Assembly: GCF_000423665.1 (NCBI RefSeq)
Contig: NZ_KE384074.1
Location: 62,001-126,000, forward strand
DNA from: Solirubrobacter soli DSM 22325
GTDB taxonomy: Bacteria > Actinomycetota > Thermoleophilia > Solirubrobacterales > Solirubrobacteraceae
Direction: 5' to 3'
DNA length: 64,000 nucleotides
In this document: positions 50,618 to 60,183 of the stretch, in pieces
How the letters are laid out: each line of letters opens with the position of its first letter
Position numbering within the stretch: the first letter of the stretch is position 1
The notes under the pieces: generated by a model
What the model saw: only the letters and a program-made list of their open reading frames with translations
Database searches by the model: none
Told to the model about the DNA's origin: nothing
Made by a program: the position numbers and the translations under genes

Positions 50618-52816
50618 TTGCCTCAGTCCCGCAATCTCGCCGCGCGAGCCGGTCAATGGAGCGCGCAGCATCGCAAGACGGCCATCCTCGGTTGGATCCT
50701 GTTCGTCGTGCTCGCCACCGTCGTCGGCGGGCGCGTCGGGTTGAACGAGATCGACGAGTCGGCGTCCGGCAGCGGCGAGTCCAAGCGCGGCGACCTGCTG
50801 ATCGCGGCGGCCGGCTTCCCCGACCAGGCCGGCGAGCAGGTGCTCATCCAGGGCAAAGGTGCCGCAGACCCGCAGGTCACCGCGGCGGTCAAGGACGTCG
50901 TGAGCCGCCTGGACGCGATCCCGGGGATCACCGACATCGAGAGCCCGCTCAACGCGTCCGACCGTGCCAACACCGTCTCGGAGGACGGTCGCTCGGTCGC
51001 GGTCAACTTCACGCTGCGCGGCACCGACGACCAGGTCGAGCAGCTCGTCGACGCGCCGCTCGCGGCCGTTGCCGCCGTGCAGAAGGCCCACGCCGGCGTC
51101 CGCGTCGAGCAGTTCGGCGAGGCCTCGGCCACCAAGGAGATCGCCGCCCAGGACGCCAAGGACGGCCAGAAGGCGCACTTCATCTCCTATGGCCTGATGC
51201 TGATCATCCTGCTCGTCGCCTTCGGAGCGTTCGTCGCCGCCGGCGTCCCGCTCGTGCTCGGCGCCACCGCCGTCGCGGGCACCGTCGGGCTGCTCGGCCC
51301 GCTCAGCCAGATCCAGGCCCTCGCGCCCGACGTCTCCGAGCTCGTCGTGATCATCGGCCTCGCCGTCGGGGTCGACTACGCGATGTTCTATTCGCGCCGC
51401 ATGATGGAAGAGCGCGACAAGGGCCATTCGTCCGAGGCCGCAATCGAGATCGCGGCCGCCACGTCCGGGCGTGCGGTGCTCATCTCGGGTCTGACGGTGA
51501 TGACCGCGATGGCCGGGCTGCTGTTCGCCGGCAACCCGATCTTCTCCGCCTTCGGCATCGGCACGATGCTCGTCGTCGCCGTCACCGTGATCGGCTCGCT
51601 CACCTTCCTGCCCGCGATCCTGTCGTTCCTCGGTGAGAAGAACTGGCTCGAGAAGGGCCGCGTGCCCTACGTGACCAAGCGCCGGCACCAGACCAAGGGC
51701 GAATCGCGCGTCTGGGGTGCCGTGCTGACCCGCGTGCTGAAGCGCCCGCTGGTGTCGGCGCTGATCGCCGGCGGCGTGCTCGTCGCCCTGTGCGTCCCGG
51801 CTCTCGGCCTGCAGTTCAAGGAACCGGGCTTCGACGGCTACTCGCGCAGCCAGCCGGTGATCCAGACCTACGACCGCGTCCAGGACGCCTTCCCCGGCGG
51901 CGCGGTCCCCGCCATGACCGTGATCAAGGCCGCCGACGTCACCGCGGCGCCCGTCCAGGCCGCGATCCGTCAGCTCCACGATCAGGCGCTGGCCACCGGC
52001 CGGCTCTCCGAGCCGTCCGGCGTCGAGATCAGCCCCGACCGGACCGTCGCCGTGGTGGCGCTCTCCGTCAAGGGCAGCGGAACCGACGCCGCGTCCGATC
52101 GCTCGCTGGCGGTGCTGCGCACAGAGGTCGTCCCCGCGACCGTCGGCAAGCTGGCCGGCGCCGAGGTCGCCGTGACCGGCCTGACCGCGGGCTCGAAGGA
52201 CTTCATCGACGTCACGACGTCGCGGCTGCCGATCGTGTTCGGCTTCGTGCTCAGCCTCGCCTTCATCCTGCTGCTGGTCACGTTCCGCTCGATCGTGGTG
52301 CCGCTGAAGGCGATCGTCCTCAACCTGCTCTCGGTCGGAGCGGCCTACGGCGTGCTCGTGCTGATCTTCCAGGACGGACACGGTGAGCGGCTCCTGCACT
52401 TCGAGTCGGTCGGCGGCATCGCGCCGTGGATCCCCCTGTTCCTGTTCGTGATCCTCTTCGGCCTCTCGATGGACTACCACGTGTTCATCCTCAGCCGCAT
52501 CCGCGAAGCGGTCGATCGCGGCATGACCACCGACGACGCGGTCGCCCACGGGATCAAGAGCACAGCCGGCGTCGTGACCAGCGCGGCCCTCGTGATGGTC
52601 GCGGTGTTCGGCTCCTTCGCGCTCGGCTCGGACCAGGTGGTCAAGCAGATCGGCATCGGTCTCGCCGCCGCGATCCTGATCGACGCGACGATCATCCGCG
52701 CCGTCCTGCTGCCGGCGACCATGAAGCTCCTCGGGGCGCGCAACTGGTATCTGCCCAAGGGACTGGGCTGGCTGCCGAGGTTCGAGCACGAGCCGCAGGT
52801 CGCCCCCGCCCGATGA
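50618..52816 (+). CDS. MMPL-family (RND superfamily) transporter
   Basis: 732 residues from a TTG at 50618 with AAGGAG nine bases upstream; upstream in-frame starts give a non-typical N-terminus. Two MMPL halves: a first transmembrane helix (KTAILGWILFVVLATVVGGR), a periplasmic loop, five helices including VVIIGLAVGVDYAMFYSRRM, a second loop from about 390 and the second helix set with ILFGLSMDYHVFILSRIREA. The DYAMFYSRR and DYHVFILSR motifs hold the proton-relay Asp-Tyr pairs. Such pumps export lipids or hydrophobic compounds using the proton gradient. Confidence 0.92.
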   Translation: MPQSRNLAARAGQWSAQHRKTAILGWILFVVLATVVGGRVGLNEIDESASGSGESKRGDLLIAAAGFPDQAGEQVLIQGKGAADPQVTAAVKDVVSRLDAIPGITDIESPLNASDRANTVSEDGRSVAVNFTLRGTDDQVEQLVDAPLAAVAAVQKAHAGVRVEQFGEASATKEIAAQDAKDGQKAHFISYGLMLIILLVAFGAFVAAGVPLVLGATAVAGTVGLLGPLSQIQALAPDVSELVVIIGLAVGVDYAMFYSRRMMEERDKGHSSEAAIEIAAATSGRAVLISGLTVMTAMAGLLFAGNPIFSAFGIGTMLVVAVTVIGSLTFLPAILSFLGEKNWLEKGRVPYVTKRRHQTKGESRVWGAVLTRVLKRPLVSALIAGGVLVALCVPALGLQFKEPGFDGYSRSQPVIQTYDRVQDAFPGGAVPAMTVIKAADVTAAPVQAAIRQLHDQALATGRLSEPSGVEISPDRTVAVVALSVKGSGTDAASDRSLAVLRTEVVPATVGKLAGAEVAVTGLTAGSKDFIDVTTSRLPIVFGFVLSLAFILLLVTFRSIVVPLKAIVLNLLSVGAAYGVLVLIFQDGHGERLLHFESVGGIAPWIPLFLFVILFGLSMDYHVFILSRIREAVDRGMTTDDAVAHGIKSTAGVVTSAALVMVAVFGSFALGSDQVVKQIGIGLAAAILIDATIIRAVLLPATMKLLGARNWYLPKGLGWLPRFEHEPQVAPAR

Positions 52817-52840
52817 GTTCCGAGGTTGGGTGTGGTCTTC

Positions 52841-53350
52841 ATGGGCATGCCGAACCGCGAACCCATCGACATCACGAACCGCTCCGACTTCGCGCCGCTT
52901 CCCTGGAGCCGCGCGCGCGACGTCCTGGCCGCCGGCAGCTTCGCGCCGTGCTTCCTCGGCACGGTGCGGCCCGACGGCCGGCCGCACGCTGCGTCCGTCG
53001 GCGCCGCCTTCCACGACGGCGACCTCTACTTCCAGACCGGGCTGAACACCCAGAAGGCGCGCAACGTCGCCGTCAACCCGGCGTGCACGATGTCCGCGAG
53101 CTTGGACGGGATCGACCTGGTCTTCGAGGGCGAGGCCGAGCGCGTCACCGACCCACAGACGGTCGAGGCCGTGGCCGCGGTGTACCGCGAGGGCGGCTGG
53201 CCCGTGGAGGCGGACGGCGCCGGGTTCACCGCGCCCTACAACGCGCCTGGCACCGGCCCGGCGCCGTGGACCGTGTTCCGGGTCAGGTTCCACACCGTCT
53301 TCGGCGTCGCGACCGCGGAGCCGCACGGCGCAACACGCTGGCGCTTTTAA
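52841..53350 (+). CDS. Pyridoxamine 5'-phosphate oxidase-like (FMN-binding split barrel) protein
   Basis: 169 residues from the ATG at 52841 (an ATG two codons later and a TTG at 52826 are alternatives). FMN-binding split-barrel pattern: FLGTVRPDGRPHAASVGAAF, LYFQTGLNTQKARNVAVNPA, IDLVFEGEAERVTDPQTVEA and a final FRVRFHTVFGVATAE. Members bind FMN or F420 and reduce small molecules, or detoxify. The 24-base gap after the MMPL gene suggests co-transcription. Confidence 0.8.
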   Translation: MGMPNREPIDITNRSDFAPLPWSRARDVLAAGSFAPCFLGTVRPDGRPHAASVGAAFHDGDLYFQTGLNTQKARNVAVNPACTMSASLDGIDLVFEGEAERVTDPQTVEAVAAVYREGGWPVEADGAGFTAPYNAPGTGPAPWTVFRVRFHTVFGVATAEPHGATRWRF

Positions 53351-53377
53351 GCCCTGGCGAAGTAGGGTTTGTCGGCA

Positions 53378-55168
53378 ATGGCCGACACCGCCCAACGTCC
53401 CACCTCCACCGCCGTCCGCTCGCTCGGTGAGCTCGCGCTCACCGCCGCCGACCGAAACTCGGGAGACGCGATGCGTGCGCCTGGGCGGCCGACGGTCACC
53501 TTCGCCGACTTCGGGCTCGCGATCCGCGAGATCGCGGGCGGGCTGGCCTCGCTGGGCGTGGCCGTGGGCGACAAGGTCGGGATCCTGTGCGGGACCGTCC
53601 CGGAGTGGCCGATGGCGGACTTCGGGGCGTTCTGCGCCGGGGCGACGGTCGTGCCCGTCTACCACACGAACTCGCCCGAGGAATGCGAGTACGTGCTCTC
53701 GCACGCGGGCGTGAAGGTGCTGTTCGTCGAGGACGCCGCACAGGCCGCGAAGATCGCCAAGGTCCGCGGGAACCTGGCCGAGCTCGAGCAGGTGATCGTG
53801 CTGCTCGGCGAGGCCGAGGGCGCGATGACGCTCGCCGACCTGCGCTCCCGCGGCGCCGCGGACGGCGACGCGATCGCTCGCGAGCGCACCGCTGCCGTCG
53901 CGCCCGAGGACACGGCGACGATCGTCTACACCTCCGGCACCACCGGCCCACCGAAGGGCTGCGTGCTCTCGCACGGCAACCTGCTCTACACGGCCAACGC
54001 CTACATCGACCGGCTCGACCTGCGCGAGTCGCCGCCGGTGATCTTCCAGTACCTCCCGCTCGCCCACGTGCTCGCGCGAATGGTCGCGTTCGTGGCGATC
54101 GAGGTCGGCGGCGTGCTCGCGTTCTCCAGCGGCGACACGAAGAAGCTCGCCGAGGAGATCAAGGAGTTCAACCCGACCCACATCCCGACGGTCCCGCGCC
54201 TGCTGGAGAAGATCCACACGCGCGTGGTCGGGCAGGCGGCCGCGGCCGGCGGCATGAAGGCGACGATCTTCAAGCGCGCGCTCCGGACCGGCGAGAAGGT
54301 CGCCAAGGCCAAGCGCGAGGGCGGCAAGGTCGGCCTGGTCGACCAGCTGCGCCACCAGGTCGGCGACAAGCTCGCGCTGAGCAAGGTCCGCGACGCGCTC
54401 GGCACCGGCAACCCGGTGCTGATCACCGGCGCGGCGCCGATCGGCACCGAGGTGATCGAGTTCTTCTACGCCTGCGGCGTGCCGGTCCTCGAGGGCTACG
54501 GCATGACCGAGACGTGCGCGGCGGCGACGCTGAACATCGTCTCCGAGGTCAAGGTCGGCAGCGTCGGGCGCCCGCTCCCGGGCACCGAGGTCTCGCTCGG
54601 CGAGGACGGCGAGGTCCTGATGCGCGGCCCGCTGGTCTTCAAGGGCTACCACAAGATGCCGGAGGAGACCGAGGCGCTGATGGAGGGCGGCTGGCTGCAC
54701 TCCGGCGACCTCGGCGAGATCACCGACGGCTACGTCACGATCACCGGGCGCAAGAAGGACCTGATCATCACCTCCTCGGGCAAGAACGTCTCCCCCGAGA
54801 TGCTCGAGAGCGCGATGCGCGAGACCCGCTGGATCTCGCAGGCGATCGCCGCCGGCGACCGCCGCTCCTACCTCGTCGCGCTGGTCACGCTCGACCCCGA
54901 CGAGGCCCCGAAGCTGGCCGCCGAGCTCGGCGTTCCCGCCGACCCGGAGTCGATGGCCACCAACGACCGCGTGCGCGAGGCCGTCTGGAAGGACATCGAC
55001 GCGGTCAACCAGCGCTTCGCCCGGATCGAGCAGATCAAGCGCTTCGCGATCCTCCCGCGCGACCTGTCGCAGGAGGAGGGCGAGCTGACGCCGACGCTGA
55101 AGGTCAAGCGGTCGGTGGTCTACAAGAAGTTCTCACCGCAGGTCGACGCCCTGTACGAGACCGACTAG
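53378..55168 (+). CDS. fadD: Long-chain acyl-CoA synthetase (AMP-forming, FadD15-like)
   Basis: 596 residues from the ATG at 53378. Adenylate-forming enzyme: P-loop TIVYTSGTTGPPKGCVLSHG, A5-like GYGMTETCAAATLN, A7 GWLHSGDLGEITDGYVTITG, A8 RKKDLIITSSGKNVSPEMLE and a C-terminal Lys in TPTLKVKRSVVYKKF. Activates long-chain fatty acids to acyl-CoA for degradation or lipid synthesis; the MMPL exporter two genes upstream may be functionally linked. Its TAG is shared in the palindrome CTAG with the stop of the convergent chemoreceptor gene. Confidence 0.92.
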   Translation: MADTAQRPTSTAVRSLGELALTAADRNSGDAMRAPGRPTVTFADFGLAIREIAGGLASLGVAVGDKVGILCGTVPEWPMADFGAFCAGATVVPVYHTNSPEECEYVLSHAGVKVLFVEDAAQAAKIAKVRGNLAELEQVIVLLGEAEGAMTLADLRSRGAADGDAIARERTAAVAPEDTATIVYTSGTTGPPKGCVLSHGNLLYTANAYIDRLDLRESPPVIFQYLPLAHVLARMVAFVAIEVGGVLAFSSGDTKKLAEEIKEFNPTHIPTVPRLLEKIHTRVVGQAAAAGGMKATIFKRALRTGEKVAKAKREGGKVGLVDQLRHQVGDKLALSKVRDALGTGNPVLITGAAPIGTEVIEFFYACGVPVLEGYGMTETCAAATLNIVSEVKVGSVGRPLPGTEVSLGEDGEVLMRGPLVFKGYHKMPEETEALMEGGWLHSGDLGEITDGYVTITGRKKDLIITSSGKNVSPEMLESAMRETRWISQAIAAGDRRSYLVALVTLDPDEAPKLAAELGVPADPESMATNDRVREAVWKDIDAVNQRFARIEQIKRFAILPRDLSQEEGELTPTLKVKRSVVYKKFSPQVDALYETD

Positions 55169-56931
55169 GCGGAGACCTTGAAGCGGCTCACGAGCGCGTG
55201 CAGCTCCTGCGCGGTGCTCGAGAGCGACTGGGCGGACGCGGCGATCTCCTGAGCGGAGGCGCTCGTCTGCTGGGTGGACGCCGAGACCTGCTCGACGGAG
55301 GCCGAGGACTGCTCGGCGACGAGCGCGACCTCGTTGATGTCGGTCTCGGCCCGGCCGGACTCGGCGGCGATCTGGCCGACGGCGGTGACGATCTCGCCGA
55401 CGCGGCCGGACATCTGCTCGACGACCGTGCCGATGTGCTCGAACGCCTCGCGGGTCTGCCCGACGGTCGCGACGCCGTCCTCGGTGCGCCGGGTGCCCTC
55501 GGCGACGAAGCCGACGACCTCCTGCGTCTCGTGCTGGATCTCGGCGACGAGGCGCGAGATCTCCTTGGTCGCGACCGAGGACTCCTCGGCCAGCTTGCGG
55601 ACCTCCTCGGCGACGACCGCGAAGCCCTTGCCCTGCTCGCCCGCCCGGGCGGCCTCGATGGCGGCGTTCAAGGCGAGCAGGTTGGTCTGCTCCGCGAGCC
55701 CGGCGATCGTGGTGACGATGCCGCCGATCTGATCGGAGCGCTCGTGCAGCCCGCGGATCGCGGCGTCGACCTGCGCCGATGACTCGGCGACCTGACGGAT
55801 CGCCTCCGTGGCATTGACCGCCGCGGCGACGCCCTCGCGGGCGACCCCGCTGGCCTCGAGCGCGGCGTCGGCGGTCTCGCCGGCCATCTCGGCGCTCGCC
55901 CCGGCGGCGCGGGCGGCCTCCTGGAAGGCCTCGCTGGTGGACTCGACCATCCGCACCTGGCGCTCGGCGCCGTGCGCGACGTCGCCGACGGCTTCGGCGA
56001 TCTCGCTCACCGCGCGACCGGACTCCTCGGAGGTGGCGGCCATCTGCTCGGACGCCGCCGACACCGAGCCGGCACCGCGGGTGACCTGGGCCATCACGTC
56101 GTTGAGCTGGTCGCGCATGCCGTTGTAGCTGTCCAGGCCACCGTGGATCTTGGCCAGCATCGCGTTGAAGGTCTCCGACAGGACGCCGATCTCGTCGGTC
56201 CCGTACTTCTCGATCGGCCCGGTGGTGCGGGTCACGGGAACCGTCAGGTCACCTTCGGCGACCGCGCCGAGGCCGTTCGCGAGCACGGTCAGGTCGTGCT
56301 CGTCGAGGCTGTGGAAGCGGGAGACGAGCTGATCGACGCCGCGCTTGATGCCGCGGGCGATCAGCGTGGCGATCGCGGCGCCGGCGAGCAGCGCCAGGAT
56401 CAGCGCGAGCAGCGTCACCGTGCGGGCGGAGTGGAAGTCGTCGGTGATCTGCTCGTCGAGCGCGAGCGACTCGGATTCCTCGTGGCGCGACAACTCGGCC
56501 AAGTCGGAGTCCACCGTGGCGTAGGCCTTCTCGGCCGCCGCGTACGCCGCGTCGGCCGCGCCCGTGTCGGACGCCTTGAGCACCGCGCCGTAGGCCGTCT
56601 TGTACGCGTCCCAGTGGGCCTGGACGTCGCCGGGCGCGTCGAGGGCGTTCAGCTCGGCCTCGACCTCGGCGCTCGCCTTCTCGACGGCGGCGACCGCCTC
56701 CTGGCGGCGCGTGGGGTCCGTCGCGGCGAGTAACACGCGCCCGTCGATGTCGCCGGTCAACGCGCGGGCGTTGCCGATCTGGACGAGCGGTACGACCTGG
56801 TCGTCGTACATGGTCTCGCCCAGTGCATGGACGGCGCCGAGGTTCTTGATGGCGAGCACGCCGACGCCGGCGAGGAACAGCAGCAACAGGCCGGCCAGCG
56901 CGTACAGCTTGCCCTGCACGTTCAAACGCAC
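55165..56931 (-). CDS. Methyl-accepting chemotaxis protein
   Basis: 588 residues from a GTG. Transmembrane helix 1 (LYALAGLLLLFLAGVGVLAI), a four-helix periplasmic sensor (residues about 35-170; MYDDQVVPLVQIGNARALTG, an MCP four-helix-bundle type), helix 2 (TVTLLALILALLAGAAIATL), HAMP, then the signalling domain with hairpin tip LAEQTNLLALNAAIEAARAG and EQGKGFAVVAEEVRKLAEES. It relays ligand state to CheA/CheW, which are not in this window. Probably senses small organic ligands. Confidence 0.93.
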   Translation of the reverse strand: MRLNVQGKLYALAGLLLLFLAGVGVLAIKNLGAVHALGETMYDDQVVPLVQIGNARALTGDIDGRVLLAATDPTRRQEAVAAVEKASAEVEAELNALDAPGDVQAHWDAYKTAYGAVLKASDTGAADAAYAAAEKAYATVDSDLAELSRHEESESLALDEQITDDFHSARTVTLLALILALLAGAAIATLIARGIKRGVDQLVSRFHSLDEHDLTVLANGLGAVAEGDLTVPVTRTTGPIEKYGTDEIGVLSETFNAMLAKIHGGLDSYNGMRDQLNDVMAQVTRGAGSVSAASEQMAATSEESGRAVSEIAEAVGDVAHGAERQVRMVESTSEAFQEAARAAGASAEMAGETADAALEASGVAREGVAAAVNATEAIRQVAESSAQVDAAIRGLHERSDQIGGIVTTIAGLAEQTNLLALNAAIEAARAGEQGKGFAVVAEEVRKLAEESSVATKEISRLVAEIQHETQEVVGFVAEGTRRTEDGVATVGQTREAFEHIGTVVEQMSGRVGEIVTAVGQIAAESGRAETDINEVALVAEQSSASVEQVSASTQQTSASAQEIAASAQSLSSTAQELHALVSRFKVSA

Positions 56932-57084
56932 GTAGATCGAGCTCCCGAGGTGGATCGCATTTCTCCACCGTTTGTCGGCACGTAGCAGGTACGAGTTGAT
57001 CAGCTCTCATTAAGCAAACATGAGAGTGCCCCGCATTACCGGCGCATTACCGTCGCGTTGCCGCGCCGGCCGAGGATGCGGCCC
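56932..57084. other. Divergent intergenic region, no gene seen
   Basis: 153 bases between the divergent chemoreceptor and MFS genes. No inverted repeat or convincing promoter pair stands out; the central part (ttaagcaaacatgagagtg) is locally A/T-rich and likely holds the promoters. Confidence 0.3.
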
Positions 57085-58305
57085 ATGCAGTCGACCGGAG
57101 ATCAGCGAAGCCTCAGCGGCGTGTGGCGCACCGAGCGCCGGGCGCGCTGGTTCTTCGCCGCGCACCTCCAGGGCGCGCTCGGCACCGGCGCCGGCTACGT
57201 CGCGCTCCTCCTGCTCGCCTACGAACAGCTGGGATCGGCGTGGGGCGCGACCGCGGTGCTGATCGCGGATCTCGCTCCGGCGATGCTGCTCGGTCCGCTG
57301 CTCGGCGGGCTGATCGACCGCACCAGCCGCCTCGGCTGCGCGATCGCCGCCGAGCTGATCGGCGCGCTCGCCTTCGCCGGCCTGGTCTTCGCCCACGGGG
57401 CGGTCCCGCTGATCGCGCTTGCCCTCGCCGCGGGCGTCGGGAGCGCGCTGCTGCGCCCCGCGACGTGCGCGCTGCTGCCCGCGGTCGTCGCGCCGCAATC
57501 GCTCGGCGCCGCGAACGGCCTGTTCGGCGCGGTCCGCGAGATCGGCCAGCTGATCGGCCCGGCGGTCGCCGCGGGCGTCCTGCTGATCGCCGAGCCCGAG
57601 CTCGTGCTCGCGCTCAACGCGGTGACCTTCGCCGCCTCCGCGCTGCTGATGACCCGGCTGCGCGGCCACGTGGCCGACACGCCGGTCGAGGACGACGAGG
57701 TCCCGTCGAACCTGCTCGGCGTCCTCAAGGACCGGTTCGTCCGCTCGCTGGTGCTGACCTCCGGCGCGGTGATGCTCGTCGCGGGCGCCACCAACGTGGC
57801 CGAGCTCGTGCTCGCCAACGACCAGCTCGGCGGCGGCCGCTCCGGCTTCGCCCTGCTCGTCGCCGCCTTCGGCTGCGGAATGCTCACCGGCTCGCTGCTC
57901 GGCGGCCGCGACGACGACACCCTCCGCCACCGCTACCTGCTGGCGATCGCGCTGCTCGGCACCGGCCTCCTGGCCACCGCCGCCTCCCCCGTCCTGCCGC
58001 TGGCGATGATCGCCTTCAGCGTCGCCGGGGTCGGCAACGGCCTCTTCCTGGTCACCGTCCGCGTGCTGATGCAGAAGCTGATCCCCGACGCCGCCCACGG
58101 CCGCGCGTTCGGCCTGCTCGACGCGATCGACTCCTGGGGCTTCGGAGCCGCGATCGTCGGCGGCGGCGCGCTGGCCGCGAGCCTCGGCGGCCGCGCGACC
58201 TTCGCGATCGCCGGCGCCCTCGCCCTGATCGTCCTCTTCTTCGCACATCGCACCACGGCACGGAAGGAGGTGCACCATGGGTCGCAAGTGGTAATCCCCG
58301 CGTAG
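57085..58305 (+). CDS. MFS transporter
   Basis: 406 residues from the ATG at 57085, with GAGG ten bases upstream; an ATG at 57076 has no room for a site. About twelve hydrophobic helices, with the conserved cytoplasmic loop LLGGLIDRTSRLGCAIAAEL between helices 2 and 3 and VGNGLFLVTVRVLMQKLIPD plus GRAFGLLDAIDSWGFGAAIV in the second half, as in drug-efflux-type MFS permeases of the MFS_3/EntS group. Substrate unknown. The end of the gene contains a five-codon frame with a perfect ribosome site. Confidence 0.88.
   Translation: MQSTGDQRSLSGVWRTERRARWFFAAHLQGALGTGAGYVALLLLAYEQLGSAWGATAVLIADLAPAMLLGPLLGGLIDRTSRLGCAIAAELIGALAFAGLVFAHGAVPLIALALAAGVGSALLRPATCALLPAVVAPQSLGAANGLFGAVREIGQLIGPAVAAGVLLIAEPELVLALNAVTFAASALLMTRLRGHVADTPVEDDEVPSNLLGVLKDRFVRSLVLTSGAVMLVAGATNVAELVLANDQLGGGRSGFALLVAAFGCGMLTGSLLGGRDDDTLRHRYLLAIALLGTGLLATAASPVLPLAMIAFSVAGVGNGLFLVTVRVLMQKLIPDAAHGRAFGLLDAIDSWGFGAAIVGGGALAASLGGRATFAIAGALALIVLFFAHRTTARKEVHHGSQVVIPA
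58277..58294 (+). other. Micro-ORF MGRKW with perfect Shine-Dalgarno
   Basis: ATG GGT CGC AAG TGG TAA, in a different frame inside the 3' end of the MFS gene. AAGGAGGTG (58264-58272), a nine-base match to the 16S rRNA 3' end, lies four bases upstream. It could be a translated leader for the downstream EAL gene or a chance feature of the MFS coding sequence (Lys-Glu-Val codons). Confidence 0.3.
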
Positions 58306-58321
58306 ATCAACCGTTCGCGCC

Positions 58322-58343
58322 CCGCCGGAACCTGCTCCGGCGG
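58322..58343 (+). terminator. 7-bp hairpin after the MFS gene
   Basis: ccgccgg (58322-58328), 8-base loop, ccggcgg (58337-58343), 16 bases after the MFS stop. No T-tract. Either a weak terminator or part of the EAL leader. Confidence 0.35.
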
Positions 58344-58398
58344 CCGCGAAATCTTCCGGGACCTTTAGAAAGCGGTTCCCGAGCCGAAGACGACAGGT

Positions 58399-60183
58399 GT
58401 GGGTCTCCGTCTTCCCAAGCCCCTCGTCATCGGATATGCAGCGGTAGCGGTCTACTGGACCGCGCTCGTGGCCGGCGTGAGCACGCCGCTGGTCACCCGC
58501 TGGGGACTGATCGCTCTCCTCGTCGCACCCGCCGCGCTGATCGTGCTGCGCGCCGTCCGCGAGCGACGCGTGGCCTGGGCCGCCCTCGGCGCCGGCCTGC
58601 TCTCCTCGTCGTTCGGTTGGGTCCTGCAGAAGCAGTCCGGAACGTCGCCCACCCTGGGCATCGCCGACGTCTTCTGGCTCGGGCTCTACCCGGGCATGCT
58701 CGTCGCCTTCGCGGCGCTGGCGCGGCCGTGGGTCCGCCGCGCCCCGGGCACGGTCGCGCTCGACGCCGCAACGATCATGCTCGCGACGGCCGCCCTGCTG
58801 AGCGCGGCCGCGCTCCCCGTGGCGCTGAAGAACACCGGGAACCTGAGCGGGTTCGAGCAGGTCATCAGCTTCGCCTACCCCGCCTTCGATTGCATCCTGC
58901 TCACCGTCGCGCTGATCGGCGCGGCCGTCGTCGGCTGGCGCGGCGGGCCGTCGTGGACGTTCCTGGCGGCGGCGATCGTCGTGCTCGTGATCGGCGACAC
59001 GTTGTGGGCGATGCAGGCCGCGTCCGGGACGTGGGCGCTCGTGATGGGCTCCAACGCGATCTACCCGCTGGTGCACTGGCTCGCCCTGACCGCCGTCGCC
59101 GTCCGCCGCTCGCCGCGCATCGTCACCCCCAGCGTCGTGCGCACGCACGCCGCGGCGCTGACGGCCGGGGTCGCGGCGCTCGCGCTGCTGGTCGCGAACG
59201 AGTGGATCGAGGTGCCGGCGTTCTCGGTGATCCTCGCCGGCTTCGCCCTGTTGGGCGCGATCCACCGGTCCGCGCTCGCCCTGGCCACGAGCGTGCGCGC
59301 GTCGCTCGCCGCCGCGCGCGAGCGCGAGCTGGTCGACGACGTGCGCGAGGCGATGGCGCGCGGCGAGCTCGACCTGCACTTCCAGCCGCTCGTCGACGCC
59401 CGCACGGGCGCCGTCCGGGGCGCCGAGGCGCTGCTGCGCTGGACGCGCGACGGCGTCAACGTGCCGCCGGACCAGTTCCTCCCGGCGGTCGAGGCCAGCG
59501 AGCTGATGGGCCCCCTGACCGATCACATCCTCGACAAGGCGCTCGCCGTGGCCGCCACCTGGGACGGCCTGGACGTCTCCGTCAACCTCGCCACGGCCAA
59601 CTTGTCAGAGCCCGACCTCCCGACCCGCGTGCTCGACGCGCTGCGGCGCCACGGCCTCCCGCCGTCGCGGCTGACGCTCGAGATCACCGAGACCGCCGCG
59701 ATCGCCGACAGCGTGATGGCCGAGACGGTGCTCGCCGAGCTCGACCGGCTGGGCGTCGCCCTCTCGGTCGACGACTTCGGCACCGGCCACTCCTCGATGA
59801 TCCGCCTCTCCCGCTTCCCGATCTGCGAGGTCAAGATCGACCGCAGCTTCGTGCGCGAGATGCACACGTCGCAGCGGCCGATCGTGGCGACGACCATCGA
59901 GATGGCCCACTCGCTGGGGTTGCGCGTCGTCGCGGAGGGAATCGAGGACCTCGAGACGCTGCTCGCCCTGCGCGAGCTCGGGTGCGACCTCGCGCAGGGC
60001 TACTACATCTCCCGACCGTTGACCGCGGCCGGGTTCGCCGCGTGGCTAGCGGCTGACGACAGCCGTGCTGGTCACCTTGGCCTTGTCGATCTTGACCGTG
60101 ACCGAGAAGGTCTTGGCGCGGTCGTAGACGTGCCGGCCCCGGACTTCGAAGCCACCACCCGCGCGCCGCACCCAGCCCGCTGA
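58399..60183 (+). CDS. Membrane-anchored EAL-domain c-di-GMP phosphodiesterase
   Basis: 594 residues from a GTG. N-terminal ~290 residues: eight or so transmembrane helices (VIGYAAVAVYWTALVAGVST; FLAAAIVVLVIGDTLWAMQA). EAL domain at about 310-560 with LHFQPLVDARTGAVRGAEAL, EALLRW, NLATANL, LEITETA, DDFGTGHSS, EVKIDRSFV and VAEGIED, the complete metal and catalytic set, so probably active. No GGDEF domain. The last ~45 residues (from DDSRAGHLGLVDLDRD) follow the EAL domain and are encoded antisense to the end of the convergent propeller gene, a 138-base overlap, suggesting loss of an earlier stop. Confidence 0.9.
   Translation: MGLRLPKPLVIGYAAVAVYWTALVAGVSTPLVTRWGLIALLVAPAALIVLRAVRERRVAWAALGAGLLSSSFGWVLQKQSGTSPTLGIADVFWLGLYPGMLVAFAALARPWVRRAPGTVALDAATIMLATAALLSAAALPVALKNTGNLSGFEQVISFAYPAFDCILLTVALIGAAVVGWRGGPSWTFLAAAIVVLVIGDTLWAMQAASGTWALVMGSNAIYPLVHWLALTAVAVRRSPRIVTPSVVRTHAAALTAGVAALALLVANEWIEVPAFSVILAGFALLGAIHRSALALATSVRASLAAARERELVDDVREAMARGELDLHFQPLVDARTGAVRGAEALLRWTRDGVNVPPDQFLPAVEASELMGPLTDHILDKALAVAATWDGLDVSVNLATANLSEPDLPTRVLDALRRHGLPPSRLTLEITETAAIADSVMAETVLAELDRLGVALSVDDFGTGHSSMIRLSRFPICEVKIDRSFVREMHTSQRPIVATTIEMAHSLGLRVVAEGIEDLETLLALRELGCDLAQGYYISRPLTAAGFAAWLAADDSRAGHLGLVDLDRDREGLGAVVDVPAPDFEATTRAPHPAR

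Noticed and set aside
50108-54700. 1530-residue minus-strand open frame
   Set aside because: Runs antisense through the MMPL, PNPOx-like and acyl-CoA synthetase genes, all with clear motifs; it is the usual high-GC complementary frame, rich in Arg, Asp and Val with no domain.
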